Assembly: GCA_032251045.1 (NCBI GenBank)
Contig: JAVVEW010000015.1
Span: 1-42,822 of the forward strand
DNA: 42,822 nucleotides
Direction of reading: 5' to 3'
DNA from: JAVVEW01 sp032251045
Lineage (GTDB): Bacteria; Pseudomonadota; Gammaproteobacteria; Methylococcales; Methylomonadaceae
The notes below the pieces were generated by a model. It had not been told where the DNA came from. It ran no database searches and saw only the letters and a list, made by a program, of their open reading frames with translations. Positions 30,826-39,790 of this stretch are shown piece after piece (within the stretch, counting starts at the first letter, position 1; every line of letters begins with the position of its first letter). Position numbers and translations under genes: made by a program.

Positions 30826-31416
30826 GTGAAAACTCATTTGCGGACAACTGACTCTGTTGACGAGCACTTAGTAACCCAGGTTCAACAAGGCAACAAGCAA
30901 GCCTTTGATTTATTGGTGATCAAGCACCAACAAAAAATCCTGCAACTGGTCAACCGCTATGTCAAAGACCCTGGTGAAGCCCAGGATGTTGCCCAGGAAG
31001 CGTTCATTAAGGCCTATCGAGCGCTGCCGGGCTTTCGTGGCGACAGTGCCTTTTACACCTGGCTATACCGTATCGCTATCAACACCGCGAAAAACTGGCT
31101 AATGGCCAAAAGTCGGCGCGGCAGCGACGCGGATATCGATATTGACGAGGCGGAAAAGTACCTTAACGCACCGCAACTTCAAGGCCAGGAGACGCCAGAA
31201 GAAGCAGTTTTGAATCAAGAAATCATCGACACGATTCAACAAGCCATCGATGAGCTTCCGGAGGAAATGCGCACCGCCATCAGCTTGCGTGAATTTGAAG
31301 GCTTAAGCTATGAAGAAATTGCACAAGCCATGCACTGCCCCATAGGCACTGTCCGCTCGCGGATATTCCGGGCTCGCGAAGCGATTGACAAAAAACTCTC
31401 ATTTTTAGCAAACTGA
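30826..31416 (+). CDS. rpoE: Extracytoplasmic-function sigma factor RpoE/AlgU
   Basis: A 196-residue ECF sigma factor. Region 2 carries LVTQVQQGNKQAFDLLV, the DVAQEAFIKAYRALPGFRGDSAFYTWLYRIAINTAKN stretch (-10 recognition), and region 4 has LPEEMRTAISLREFEGLSYEEIAQAMHCPIGTVRSRIFRAREAI (helix-turn-helix, -35 recognition). It directs envelope-stress genes and is held at the membrane by RseA. The start codon is GTG without a clear ribosome site. A matching sigma-E promoter lies just upstream. Confidence 0.97.
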   Translation: MKTHLRTTDSVDEHLVTQVQQGNKQAFDLLVIKHQQKILQLVNRYVKDPGEAQDVAQEAFIKAYRALPGFRGDSAFYTWLYRIAINTAKNWLMAKSRRGSDADIDIDEAEKYLNAPQLQGQETPEEAVLNQEIIDTIQQAIDELPEEMRTAISLREFEGLSYEEIAQAMHCPIGTVRSRIFRAREAIDKKLSFLAN

Positions 31417-31441
31417 ACCGTGTAATTTTTGGTACATTCTT

Positions 31442-31912
31442 ATGAGCAACTCCATTCACGAACAAATTTCCTGTTTGCTTGACGACGAACTACCTCCTGA
31501 GCAAGCAACCCAGCTGTTGCAACAATTGCGCGATGACGCCACCCTCAGACACCATTATCACCGCCAACAAGCCTTGCGTATGCGGTTGCACCATGAGCCA
31601 ACCCCGCCTATGAGTACTGACTTTCTGGAACAAATCAATGCCCAGCTCCACCCCTCGCGCCCATCAATGCAATCACTCAAAGCGGCTGGCCACCCTGTCA
31701 ACTGGTCGATGGGTTTGCTGGCCCTGGCCGCAGCACTGCTGATTTGGCTGACTGTCAACAACATGCCACAAACCACCTCGCTCGCACCCACGACGCTGGC
31801 CCATACCTCATCTACACACGCAGCCTCTCATGCCCGGCTGCGTGAATATCTGCAAGCACACAACAGCAGCCGCTATGTGGGGCGGCCCATTTTGCTGACC
31901 GCGCACCGCTGA
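31442..31912 (+). CDS. rseA: Anti-sigma-E factor RseA/MucA
   Basis: A 156-residue single-pass membrane protein. The cytoplasmic N-terminal domain has the ISCLLDDELPPEQATQLLQQL pattern of RseA/MucA that clamps RpoE. A transmembrane helix (WSMGLLALAAALLIWLTV, about residues 83-100) and a short periplasmic tail of about 55 residues follow. Stress-triggered DegS/RseP-type proteolysis would free the sigma factor. The tail is shorter than in E. coli RseA (216 residues in total). It lies 25 nt after rpoE and 4 nt before rseB. Confidence 0.93.
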   Translation: MSNSIHEQISCLLDDELPPEQATQLLQQLRDDATLRHHYHRQQALRMRLHHEPTPPMSTDFLEQINAQLHPSRPSMQSLKAAGHPVNWSMGLLALAAALLIWLTVNNMPQTTSLAPTTLAHTSSTHAASHARLREYLQAHNSSRYVGRPILLTAHR

Positions 31913-31916
31913 CATC

Positions 31917-32876
31917 ATGCCGAATTCTTTCATTCTGTACCTGAGCCTGGTAGTCGGCATCCTCGTTAGCAGCGCCGGCGCTGCCGAAGAACTGTCAGCC
32001 ACCGCATTATTGGAAAACTTGCGACGCACCATGCTGGAGCGCAATTTCAAGGCCACCGCACATTTCTTCCGCGATGGCACCACCACCCGCATGGATTATC
32101 AACATGGAATCCGGGCCGGGAAACGCTTTGAGCGCATGCTTGATCTGGACGGTCATGCCCATGAAGTGCTACGTCATGACAACATCGTGACCTGCTGGCT
32201 GCCTCAGACACAACGCTTAGTCATTGACCACCGCCCATCGACACAATCGTTCTTAATGACCGTGCCGGAACGGCTATCAGCCATCCAGGCCTACTATCGC
32301 TTTCAGGCTCAGCCCGACCCTGACCAGGCCAACTGGATCATTGACATTATTCCCGAAGATGCCTACCGTTACGCACGCAAAGTCTGGTTAACTCAAGACA
32401 CTTACCTTCCCCTGAAAATCGAAGTGTACAATGAGCATAACCGCGTCATCGAGCGTGTGGAGCTAGATCATCTGCAACCGAACCCACAACACATGCCACT
32501 TCAAGCCACCCCAGCGCAAAACGCCGCTGGTGCTCGCCATATTCACCAAGATCCGCCGCAACCGGTCTCACAAGCCCAGTTCGTACTGACCCAAACCCTG
32601 CCAGGCTACCAACCGATTCTGTTCACCCGGATGCCGCTACCCGAGTCCGGTGACACGGTCGAACATCTGTTGCTCAGTGACGGCTTTTCCAGCCTATCGG
32701 TTTACCGGGAAAAACATGCCGGGATCAAAACAGGTTTAACCCATTCAGGCTCAGTCAACGCATACAGCAAAACGTTGCCTGACGGCTCGGTTGTAACCGT
32801 TATTGGCGAAGTACCGGCACAAGCCGTCAGGCAACTGGCCGAAGATACGCAACTGGCCGCCCCCGCAACACCCTAA
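31917..32876 (+). CDS. rseB: Periplasmic sigma-E regulator RseB/MucB
   Basis: A 319-residue periplasmic protein with a signal peptide (MPNSFILYLSLVVGILVSSAGA). The N-terminal LolA-like domain includes LRRTMLERNFKATAHFFRDG and VWLTQDTYLPLKIEVYNEHNRVIER; the C-terminal MucB domain ends with the LPDGSVVTVIGEVPAQAVRQLA stretch. RseB binds the periplasmic tail of RseA and shields it from DegS, and it may sense mislocalised lipopolysaccharide. Four nt separate it from rseA. The next gene is a MucD-type protease; no mucC/rseC gene is present between them. Confidence 0.95.
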   Translation: MPNSFILYLSLVVGILVSSAGAAEELSATALLENLRRTMLERNFKATAHFFRDGTTTRMDYQHGIRAGKRFERMLDLDGHAHEVLRHDNIVTCWLPQTQRLVIDHRPSTQSFLMTVPERLSAIQAYYRFQAQPDPDQANWIIDIIPEDAYRYARKVWLTQDTYLPLKIEVYNEHNRVIERVELDHLQPNPQHMPLQATPAQNAAGARHIHQDPPQPVSQAQFVLTQTLPGYQPILFTRMPLPESGDTVEHLLLSDGFSSLSVYREKHAGIKTGLTHSGSVNAYSKTLPDGSVVTVIGEVPAQAVRQLAEDTQLAAPATP

Positions 32877-32917
32877 CCCAATCCCTCTTCTTTTACTTGC
32901 TACTGAACTTTAACGCC

Positions 32918-34327
32918 ATGTCATTTAACCTTCTATTGCCATTAACCTTGCGCGTTTTTTTACTACTGCTGTTCATGCTTGCCCGCCCGGTCGCCGCCGA
33001 GCTGCCCGACTTTACCGACATGGTTAAAAACCATGGCCCAGCCGTGGTTAACATCAGCACCACCAAACGCAACGACCTCCCAGACACCAACAACCTGCCG
33101 CAAATGCCCGATGGCGTCCCACCAGAACTGGAAGATTTATTTAAGCATTTCTTCCGCGGCCAGGGTGGCATGATGCCTCGCGAAACCAGCTCACTTGGCT
33201 CAGGTTTTATCATTTCCACCGACGGCTATGTGCTGACCAACCATCATGTGGTCAACAATGCCGATGAAATCATTGTGCGCCTGAATGATCGCCGTGAACT
33301 GGAAGCCGAGCTGATTGGCTCGGATGAGCAAACCGATATCGCGCTGCTAAAAATCGAAGCCAACAACTTACCGACTGTCGACATTGGCGATGCCAAAAAC
33401 CTCAAAGTTGGCGAATGGGTGCTGGCCATAGGCTCACCGTTTGGCTTCGAACAATCGGTGACTGCCGGCATTGTCAGTGCCAAAGGACGCAGCCTGCCCA
33501 ATGGCAACTATGTACCGTTCATCCAGACCGATGTCGCCATCAACCCGGGCAACTCAGGTGGCCCGCTCTTTAACATGAATGGCGAAGTGGTGGGGATCAA
33601 CTCCCAGATTTACAGTCGCACCGGCGGTTTCATGGGACTGTCATTTGCCATCCCAATGGACGTGGCCATGAATGTGGTCAAACAAATCAAAAGCCAGGGT
33701 AAAGTCTCCCGGGGTTGGCTGGGCGTGCAAATTCAGGATGTGACGCGTGAACTGGCAGAATCTTTCGGCATGAAACGCCCGGTAGGCGCCTTAGTTGCCA
33801 AAGTCATCAAAGACAGCCCCGCCGATCAGGCTGGCATTGAAATCGGCGACATTATTGTCGAGTTTAATGGCACCCCTGTAGAAACCTCCGGCGACTTGCC
33901 GCCCATGGTTGGCATGACCGAAATCAACAGTCGCGCCATCTTGAACATCATCCGTCAAGGTGACGATAAACGCCTGAGCGTGACCATCGGCTTGCTACCC
34001 GACCAACAAGACAGCCCAGCGCCCGGCAAAAGCCCCCCCCAATCCAGCAATCGCTTAGGCCTGGAAGTCACCGACCTGACCGATGAGCAACGCGAACAGC
34101 TACAAGTCATCAAAAATGGCGTTCTGGTTCGTAGCGTCAAGGCAGGCCCGGCATTAAACGCAGGAATTCAAGCCGGCGATGTCATTTTACGGATTGGCAA
34201 TCAAGTGATTGGCGATAGCAATGACTTTGCTAAAATAGTCAGCCAACTTCCGGCCGACAAAGCGGTCGCGGTGTTGATTCAACGCCGGGGCAACCCGATC
34301 TTTCTCGCCTTCAAAATCGACAAATAA
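32918..34327 (+). CDS. mucD: Periplasmic Do-like serine protease (DegP/MucD family)
   Basis: A 469-residue HtrA protease. It has a signal peptide (to about residue 27), a trypsin-like domain with the full triad H110 (TNHHVV), D140 (TDIALLKI) and S213 (GNSGGPL), then two PDZ domains (about 255-345 and 375-465). It degrades or refolds damaged envelope proteins. Position at the end of rpoE-rseA-rseB matches Pseudomonas algU-mucA-mucB-mucD. The ATG at 32918 fits the signal peptide; a TTG at 32897 is in frame but adds only a polar extension. lepA starts 3 nt after the stop. Confidence 0.95.
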   Translation: MSFNLLLPLTLRVFLLLLFMLARPVAAELPDFTDMVKNHGPAVVNISTTKRNDLPDTNNLPQMPDGVPPELEDLFKHFFRGQGGMMPRETSSLGSGFIISTDGYVLTNHHVVNNADEIIVRLNDRRELEAELIGSDEQTDIALLKIEANNLPTVDIGDAKNLKVGEWVLAIGSPFGFEQSVTAGIVSAKGRSLPNGNYVPFIQTDVAINPGNSGGPLFNMNGEVVGINSQIYSRTGGFMGLSFAIPMDVAMNVVKQIKSQGKVSRGWLGVQIQDVTRELAESFGMKRPVGALVAKVIKDSPADQAGIEIGDIIVEFNGTPVETSGDLPPMVGMTEINSRAILNIIRQGDDKRLSVTIGLLPDQQDSPAPGKSPPQSSNRLGLEVTDLTDEQREQLQVIKNGVLVRSVKAGPALNAGIQAGDVILRIGNQVIGDSNDFAKIVSQLPADKAVAVLIQRRGNPIFLAFKIDK

Positions 34328-34330
34328 TAC

Positions 34331-36130
34331 GTGACTCTAACTCATATCCGTAACTTCTCCATTATCGCGCACATCGATCATGGCAAATCCACTCTGGCCG
34401 ACCGCCTCATTCAACTATGCGGCGGCCTGAGTGAGCGGGAAATGGCCGAACAAGTGCTCGACTCCATGGATCTGGAGCGCGAGCGCGGCATTACCATCAA
34501 AGCCCAAAGCGTGACCTTGAACTATCAGGCGAAAAACGGTGAAACCTATCAACTGAATTTCATCGACACCCCAGGCCATGTTGACTTTTCCTACGAAGTC
34601 TCTCGCTCGCTGGCCGCCTGCGAAGGCGCGCTACTGGTGGTAGATGCCGCCCAAGGTGTGGAAGCCCAAAGCGTGGCCAATTGTTATACCGCCATCGAAC
34701 AAGGCCTTGAAGTGTTGCCGGTGCTGAACAAAATCGACCTGCCATCCGCAGAACCTGAGAGGGTGCGTGAGGAAATCGAGGAAATCATCGGCATAGACGC
34801 GGCCGAGGCTCCGCAAATCAGCGCTAAAACAGGCTTGAATGTTGAACACGTTCTGGAGCAGATTGTCGCCAAAGTCCCCAGCCCGCAGGGGCGCGAGGAT
34901 GCCCCATTGCAAGCCTTGATTATCGATTCCTGGTTTGATAGCTACCTTGGCGTGGTGTCGCTGGTGCGGGTAGTCAATGGACGCCTGCAGAAGAAACAGA
35001 AAATCACCCTGATATCCACCGGTAAAAGTCATCAGGTGGAACAACTGGGTGTGTTCACCCCTAAGCGCGAGCAACGCAGCTCACTGGGCGCCGGTGAAGT
35101 CGGCTTTATGGTTGCCTCTATCAAAGATATTTACGGCGCACCGGTCGGCGATACCATCACCGGCACCGACCAACCGGCTGATGCGCCTCTGGCCGGCTTC
35201 CAGAAAGTACAACCCCGGGTATTTGCCGGCTTGTTCCCGGTTTCCTCGGATGATTACGAAAACTTGCGCGAAGCGCTGAATAAACTCAATCTTAACGATG
35301 CGGCCCTGCAATTCGAGCCGGAAACGTCCGAAGCCTTAGGCTTTGGCTTCCGTTGTGGCTTTTTAGGCATGCTGCATATGGAAATTATTCAGGAGCGCCT
35401 CGAACGCGAATACGATCTGGATCTGATCACCACCGCGCCTACTGTGATTTATGAGGTGGAAACTCACAACGACTCGGTGATCAAAATCGACAATCCCGCC
35501 GATTTGCCGGATCTCGGCACGATTCGCAGCGTTCGTGAACCGATTATCAAAGCTCATATCCTGGTACCCCAGGACTACTTGGGCGCGGTAATCAACCTAT
35601 GCATCGAAAAACGCGGCGTGCAAAAAGACATGCAATATGCCGGTCGGCAAGTCTCGATCAGCTATGAAATGCCGATGAGCGAAGTGGTGCTGGATTTCTT
35701 TGATCGACTGAAATCGGTTAGTCGCGGCTACGCTTCGTTTGAATACGATTTTGTGCGTTTTCAGGAAGCCGACCTGGTCAAGCTGGATGTGTTGATCAAT
35801 GGCGATAAGGTTGATGCGCTGTCCATGATCGTGCACCGCAGCCTGAGCCAGACCCGCGGCCGGGAACTGGTTGAAAAAATGAAAGACCTGATTCCACGGC
35901 AAATGTATGAAGTCGCCATTCAAGCGGCTATCGGCGCCAAAATCATCGCCCGTTCAACCGTTAAAGCCCTGCGCAAAAATGTCACCGCCAAATGTTACGG
36001 TGGCGATATCACACGCAAGAAAAAACTTCTGGAAAAACAGAAAGCCGGCAAAAAACGCATGAAGCAGGTCGGTAAAATTGAAATCCCCCAAGATGCCTTT
36101 CTCGCGGTTCTGAAAGCCAAAAACGACTAA
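34331..36130 (+). CDS. lepA: Elongation factor 4 (LepA), back-translocating GTPase
   Basis: A 599-residue translational GTPase with near-universal bacterial length. G1 is AHIDHGKSTLADRL (about 13-26), followed by DTPGHVDFSYEVSRSLAACEG and NKIDLPSA; EF-G-like domains II, III and V come next, then the LepA-specific C-terminal domain ending KKRMKQVGKIEIPQDAFLAVLK. It affects ribosome back-translocation and 30S maturation under stress. The start codon is GTG, 3 nt after mucD, so it may be partly read from the sigma-E operon. lepB follows by 21 nt, the conserved pair. Confidence 0.98.
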   Translation: MTLTHIRNFSIIAHIDHGKSTLADRLIQLCGGLSEREMAEQVLDSMDLERERGITIKAQSVTLNYQAKNGETYQLNFIDTPGHVDFSYEVSRSLAACEGALLVVDAAQGVEAQSVANCYTAIEQGLEVLPVLNKIDLPSAEPERVREEIEEIIGIDAAEAPQISAKTGLNVEHVLEQIVAKVPSPQGREDAPLQALIIDSWFDSYLGVVSLVRVVNGRLQKKQKITLISTGKSHQVEQLGVFTPKREQRSSLGAGEVGFMVASIKDIYGAPVGDTITGTDQPADAPLAGFQKVQPRVFAGLFPVSSDDYENLREALNKLNLNDAALQFEPETSEALGFGFRCGFLGMLHMEIIQERLEREYDLDLITTAPTVIYEVETHNDSVIKIDNPADLPDLGTIRSVREPIIKAHILVPQDYLGAVINLCIEKRGVQKDMQYAGRQVSISYEMPMSEVVLDFFDRLKSVSRGYASFEYDFVRFQEADLVKLDVLINGDKVDALSMIVHRSLSQTRGRELVEKMKDLIPRQMYEVAIQAAIGAKIIARSTVKALRKNVTAKCYGGDITRKKKLLEKQKAGKKRMKQVGKIEIPQDAFLAVLKAKND

Positions 36131-36151
36131 CTCACCGGGTAAACCCACATC

Positions 36152-36925
36152 ATGCACTTTGATTTTTCCTTTTTTCTGTTCACCGCCACCGTCATCTCCG
36201 GCTTGGTCTGGGGCGGATACCTTGGCTACCTCCGTTACCGACCATCGGCCACCCCCACCAGCGAACCGGTTATTGTTGATTATGCCCGGTCCTTTTTTCC
36301 GGTATTGCTGATTGTTTTCATCTTGCGTTCTTTTCTGGCTGAACCGTTTCGGATTCCATCCGGCTCGATGATGCCAACACTGCTTATCGGTGACTTTATT
36401 CTGGTCAATAAGTTTATCTACGGCATTCGTTTGCCGGTGATCAACAAAAAAATTATCCCTGTTGATGAACCCGAACGCGGTGATGTGGTGGTTTTTCGCT
36501 ACCCCAAAGACCCCAGCGTTGATTACATTAAACGGGTAATCGGCCTACCCGGTGATCGCATCGGCTATTTTCAAAAGAAACTGTACATTAACGGCCAGCC
36601 CGCCAAGCAAGAACTGCAGGAAACCTATCAAGGACTTGGTCAAGGCAGCACCATGACAGGTGCGCAACGACGCCAGGAGAACCTGGATAATAAATCCCAT
36701 GACATCCTGATCAACCCAGGCATGCCAACGGTTCAAGGCGAATTTCAAGTGCCTGCCGGCCATTATTTTATGATGGGCGATAATCGCGACAACAGCAACG
36801 ATAGCCGCTATTGGGGCATGGTGCCCGAGGCGAACCTGGTGGGTAAAGCTTTTTTGATCTGGATGAATTGGGATCTTGAACATAAAGGCATTGACTTCAA
36901 GCGCATCGGTCAATTGATTGACTGA
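36152..36925 (+). CDS. lepB: Signal peptidase I
   Basis: A 257-residue inner-membrane protease that cleaves Sec and Tat signal peptides. Two N-terminal transmembrane segments (about 5-26 and 45-62) are followed by the periplasmic catalytic domain with nucleophile S72 (PSGSMMPTLL), the general base K127 (YIKRVIGLPGD) and the GDNRDNSNDSRYWG box near 210-223. The enzyme is somewhat shorter than E. coli LepB (324 residues). It processes, among others, the signal peptides seen on RseB, MucD, TesA and the porin in this window. Confidence 0.97.
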   Translation: MHFDFSFFLFTATVISGLVWGGYLGYLRYRPSATPTSEPVIVDYARSFFPVLLIVFILRSFLAEPFRIPSGSMMPTLLIGDFILVNKFIYGIRLPVINKKIIPVDEPERGDVVVFRYPKDPSVDYIKRVIGLPGDRIGYFQKKLYINGQPAKQELQETYQGLGQGSTMTGAQRRQENLDNKSHDILINPGMPTVQGEFQVPAGHYFMMGDNRDNSNDSRYWGMVPEANLVGKAFLIWMNWDLEHKGIDFKRIGQLID

Positions 36926-36964
36926 ACACGCAAGTGCCATTGCCATTGCATCTTACACGCATCG

Positions 36965-37047
36965 CAGATCAACTACGGCATCGGGATTGTCCGTCACAGG
37001 ACGCTGAAAATACATCCGTGTAAGCGCTGATGGCCTCCTAAGCTGGC
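36965..37047 (-). repeat. Dispersed intergenic repeat, copy 3 (inverted)
   Basis: The reverse complement aligns over its whole length with copy 1 (1606-1690): GCCAGCTTAG, AGCGCTTACA, GGATGTATT, TGACGGACA, TGCCG and GTTGATCTG in the same order. Its short inverted repeat reads ATC-CC-GAT where copies 1 and 2 read ACC-CT-GGT, a compensating C-G to T-A change. It lies between lepB and the DUF4845 gene. Confidence 0.7.
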
Positions 37048-37060
37048 TTAGCCTTTCCCG

Positions 37061-37086
37061 AATACCCCGATGCCTTTTTGGGTATT
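37061..37086 (+). terminator. Hairpin after lepB
   Basis: Arms AATACCC (37061-37067) and GGGTATT (37080-37086) with a 12-nt loop containing TTTTT. There is no T tract after the stem, so it is a weak terminator candidate or a promoter-proximal structure. Confidence 0.35.
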
Positions 37087-37115
37087 GCCGAAAATTAAAA
37101 TGCAAAAGGTATAAT
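37085..37115 (+). promoter_or_regulatory. Putative sigma-70 promoter of the DUF4845-rnc-era operon
   Basis: A perfect TATAAT at 37110-37115 with TTGCCG at 37085-37090. The spacer is 19 nt, longer than ideal. It lies 45 nt before the DUF4845 start codon and gives the rnc-era run its own promoter apart from lepA-lepB. Confidence 0.5.
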
Positions 37116-37159
37116 TGCGCTTACGCCATACCTTCTTCAGCACACTTGTGGAGCCTGCC

Positions 37160-37537
37160 ATGCACAATCATTCTCGCCAATACGGCCTGACTGTTGTCAG
37201 TTTCGTACTGCTCATGATCTTTATCGGATCAGTTGCACTGCTCATTCTCAAAATTCTGCCCATCTACCTTGATCACAGCAAGATTGTCAGTGCATTTGAG
37301 GCCGTTGAAAGCACCGAAAACCTGGAACAAAAAACCGCCCGAGAGATTCGAACAATGTTTGACAATCATTTTAATATCAACTACGTAGATCGCATCAAAG
37401 CCTCTGACATTGACATCATTAAAACCGACAACCAGCACATTAAAATCGTCCTGGATTACGAAGTCATTGAAGAAATTGCTGGCAATCTCAGTGTTTTAGT
37501 GCAATTCCACGAACAAATTGAACAAGGTAAACCGTGA
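37160..37537 (+). CDS. DUF4845 domain membrane protein
   Basis: A 125-residue protein with one N-terminal transmembrane helix (LTVVSFVLLMIFIGSVALLI) and a periplasmic domain with the KILPIYLDHSKIVSAFEAV start and a DYVRIKASDI-like middle (YVDRIKASDI). This is the DUF4845 family, almost always found between lepB and rnc in gammaproteobacteria; its function is unknown. GTGGAG precedes the ATG at 37160; the frame is open 15 codons upstream, but that lies on the putative promoter. The stop codon overlaps the GTG of rnc. Confidence 0.92.
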   Translation: MHNHSRQYGLTVVSFVLLMIFIGSVALLILKILPIYLDHSKIVSAFEAVESTENLEQKTAREIRTMFDNHFNINYVDRIKASDIDIIKTDNQHIKIVLDYEVIEEIAGNLSVLVQFHEQIEQGKP

Positions 37538-38220
37538 TCAAAACGCCTGAAGCCCTGAGACGAAAGCTCAACCTTCCGTTTAATGATCTGGCGCTGTTAA
37601 CTCAAGCGCTGACCCATCGCAGCGCCTGCCAGGCCAATAACGAGCGTCTGGAATTTTTAGGCGATGCCGTTTTGGGCTTGATTGTCGCCGAAGAATTATT
37701 TCAACGCTTTCCAGCAGCCCCCGAAGGCGTACTCAGCCGCCTGCGCGCCAGCCTGGTTAATCAACATGCCCTGGCCGAATTAGCCCGACTTCTGAATCTG
37801 GGCGACTATTTGATTTTAGGCTCTGGGGAGTTAAAAAGCGGCGGTTTCCGGCGTGAGTCGATACTCTCAGATGCCTTGGAAGCCATCATTGGCGCCTTGT
37901 TTCTGGATCAAGGTCTGGAGACCTGTAAAACCTGGGTCAAAACCCTGATGCAGGAACGCTTTCAGCAACTGAACCTGAATAATTGGCAAAAAGATCCGAA
38001 AACACGACTACAGGAATGGTTACAAGCCAAAAAACAGCCGTTGCCTAGTTACGACTTGATCAACATGACTGGCATGGATCATGAACAGCGCTTTGTCGTC
38101 CGTTGTCAGATTGAGTCGGTTGCGCAAACCACCGATGGTTTTGGCGCGTCGCGCAAAAAAGCTGAACAACAAGCCGCACAACGCATGCTGGATTTACTCG
38201 AACATCAGGGCACCTCATGA
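37534..38220 (+). CDS. rnc: Ribonuclease III
   Basis: A 228-residue double-stranded-RNA endonuclease. The catalytic signature NERLEFLGDAVL holds E40 and D44; a second acidic cluster lies around SDALEAIIGALFLDQG (about 112-127). The C-terminal double-stranded-RNA-binding domain begins at DPKTRLQEWLQ and has the GFGASRKKAEQQAAQ helix. It processes rRNA precursors and would also cut structured leaders such as that of pnp. The GTG start overlaps the upstream stop by 4 nt, and its own stop overlaps era by 4 nt. Confidence 0.98.
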   Translation: MIKTPEALRRKLNLPFNDLALLTQALTHRSACQANNERLEFLGDAVLGLIVAEELFQRFPAAPEGVLSRLRASLVNQHALAELARLLNLGDYLILGSGELKSGGFRRESILSDALEAIIGALFLDQGLETCKTWVKTLMQERFQQLNLNNWQKDPKTRLQEWLQAKKQPLPSYDLINMTGMDHEQRFVVRCQIESVAQTTDGFGASRKKAEQQAAQRMLDLLEHQGTS

Positions 38221-39101
38221 AAGCCGGCTATGTTGCCTTGATTGGCCGGCCTAATGTTGGCAAATCGACGTTACTAAATCAGTTGCTTGGACAAAAACTG
38301 AGTATTACGTCGCGGAAACCACAAACCACCCGGCACCGTATTCTAGGTATCAATACGCTACCTAAAGGCCAGATTGTCTATCTCGACACGCCCGGCATGC
38401 ACGAGGAAAGTCAGCGTGCGCTAAACCGGCAGTTGAACCGCACTGCCGACAGCGCCTTACTGGGTGTCGATGCTATCGTATTTTTGATTGATAAACCCGC
38501 ATGGGCGGATTACGACCGCGTCATTCTGGAAAAACTAAAACAAGCCGCCTTACCCACACTTCTGGCCATCAACAAAGTCGATCAAATCACCGACAAAAGC
38601 CTGCTGTTAAGCTTTCTGGCAGAGGCTAATGCGACCTTTCCATTTGCTGAGTTGATTCCGATTTCCGCACTAAAAAGCACCAACACTCAAGCTCTGGAGC
38701 ACGCGCTGTTACAGCTTTTACCTGAGAATGAACCGATCTACCCGCCCGACCAATTGACAGATCGTCCCGAGCGCTTTTTCTGCGCTGAAATGATTCGCGA
38801 AAAATTGATCCGTTATTTAGGTGATGAACTCCCCTATCGGATGACCGTGGAAATTGAATCTTTTGCAGAGACAGAAGCGGTGACCCGCATTCATGCGCTC
38901 ATCTGGGTTGAGCAACCTAGTCAGAAATCCATTGTCATTGGCAAAAGAGGTGAAAAACTGAAACGCGTCGGCACTGAAGCGCGCCTGGATATAGAACGTA
39001 TGCTGGAACGTAAAGTGTTTCTGAAGCTTTGGGTCAAAGTGAAGAAAGGCTGGTCTGACGATCAGCGCGCCCTGCACAGCCTGGGTTTTAATGAACTGTG
39101 A
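38217..39101 (+). CDS. era: GTPase Era
   Basis: A 294-residue GTPase that binds the 3' end of 16S rRNA and promotes 30S assembly. G1 is GRPNVGKSTLLNQLLG, G3 DTPGM, and G4 NKVD. The C-terminal KH domain carries IVIGKRGEKLKRVGTEAR with the GxxG loop. It is membrane-associated through interaction rather than a transmembrane segment. It overlaps rnc and recO by 4 nt each. rnc-era is conserved, linking 16S processing by RNase III to Era's role in assembly. Confidence 0.98.
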   Translation: MKAGYVALIGRPNVGKSTLLNQLLGQKLSITSRKPQTTRHRILGINTLPKGQIVYLDTPGMHEESQRALNRQLNRTADSALLGVDAIVFLIDKPAWADYDRVILEKLKQAALPTLLAINKVDQITDKSLLLSFLAEANATFPFAELIPISALKSTNTQALEHALLQLLPENEPIYPPDQLTDRPERFFCAEMIREKLIRYLGDELPYRMTVEIESFAETEAVTRIHALIWVEQPSQKSIVIGKRGEKLKRVGTEARLDIERMLERKVFLKLWVKVKKGWSDDQRALHSLGFNEL

Positions 39102-39790
39102 CCTGCGTTAACGCCTACTTGCTGAACCTGCAATGGCAGTCCGAGGGTGGCTGGCTGAATTTCTTCACGCAGGAACAAGGACGTTTATGCGTCTGGGCCA
39201 ATCAGCAAACACTGCCGCCCGCGCTACGCGAACCCTTTCAAACATTAGTGTTATGGATCAATAAACGCGGTGAACGTTTTTTTTTAGCTCAAGCCGAATG
39301 GCGTTATGGCTCTCGAAATCAGTTCCGCTGCGCACAGAGCCTGACCTCGGCTTATTACCTTAACGAACTGATGCTGTATTTGCTGCCCGTAGAAGACCCC
39401 TACCCTACCTTATTCGCCCGCTATCCAGACTATCTCAAGCAACTACATCACACATCATCGCGACTGACTGCACTGCGATGCTTTGAGCTTGATTTATTGG
39501 AACAACTCGGGCTTCTGGCTGACCTGGCGCACGACTGCCGCACAGGCGAGGCGATTCAGCCCCATTATCATTACCGCTTTACGCATGAACACGGTTTTTT
39601 TCGAGATGCGCAAGGTAACATGCCCGGGCGCGTGTTACTCGCGCTAAAAAACCGCTGCTTCGACACTTTAGAAAGTCAACGCCTGAGCCGACTCTGGCTC
39701 AGAAACTGCCTGGATTATTATCTGGATGGCAAAGCCTTACGCAGTCGACAAATCATCGCGCAACTTAAGAATCAAGGAACCCCATCATGA
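39098..39790 (+). CDS. recO: DNA repair protein RecO
   Basis: A 230-residue recombination mediator. The N-terminal OB fold (YLLNLQWQSEGGWLNFFTQEQGRL) binds DNA and SSB; the helical C-terminal part carries LNELMLYLLPVEDPYPTLFARYPDYL and a FELDLLEQLGLLADL segment typical of the family. It works with RecR (11917-12531 here) in gap repair. A zinc-binding cysteine cluster seen in some RecO proteins is absent. The GTG start overlaps the era stop by 4 nt and the stop overlaps pdxJ by 4 nt. Confidence 0.95.
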   Translation: MTCVNAYLLNLQWQSEGGWLNFFTQEQGRLCVWANQQTLPPALREPFQTLVLWINKRGERFFLAQAEWRYGSRNQFRCAQSLTSAYYLNELMLYLLPVEDPYPTLFARYPDYLKQLHHTSSRLTALRCFELDLLEQLGLLADLAHDCRTGEAIQPHYHYRFTHEHGFFRDAQGNMPGRVLLALKNRCFDTLESQRLSRLWLRNCLDYYLDGKALRSRQIIAQLKNQGTPS

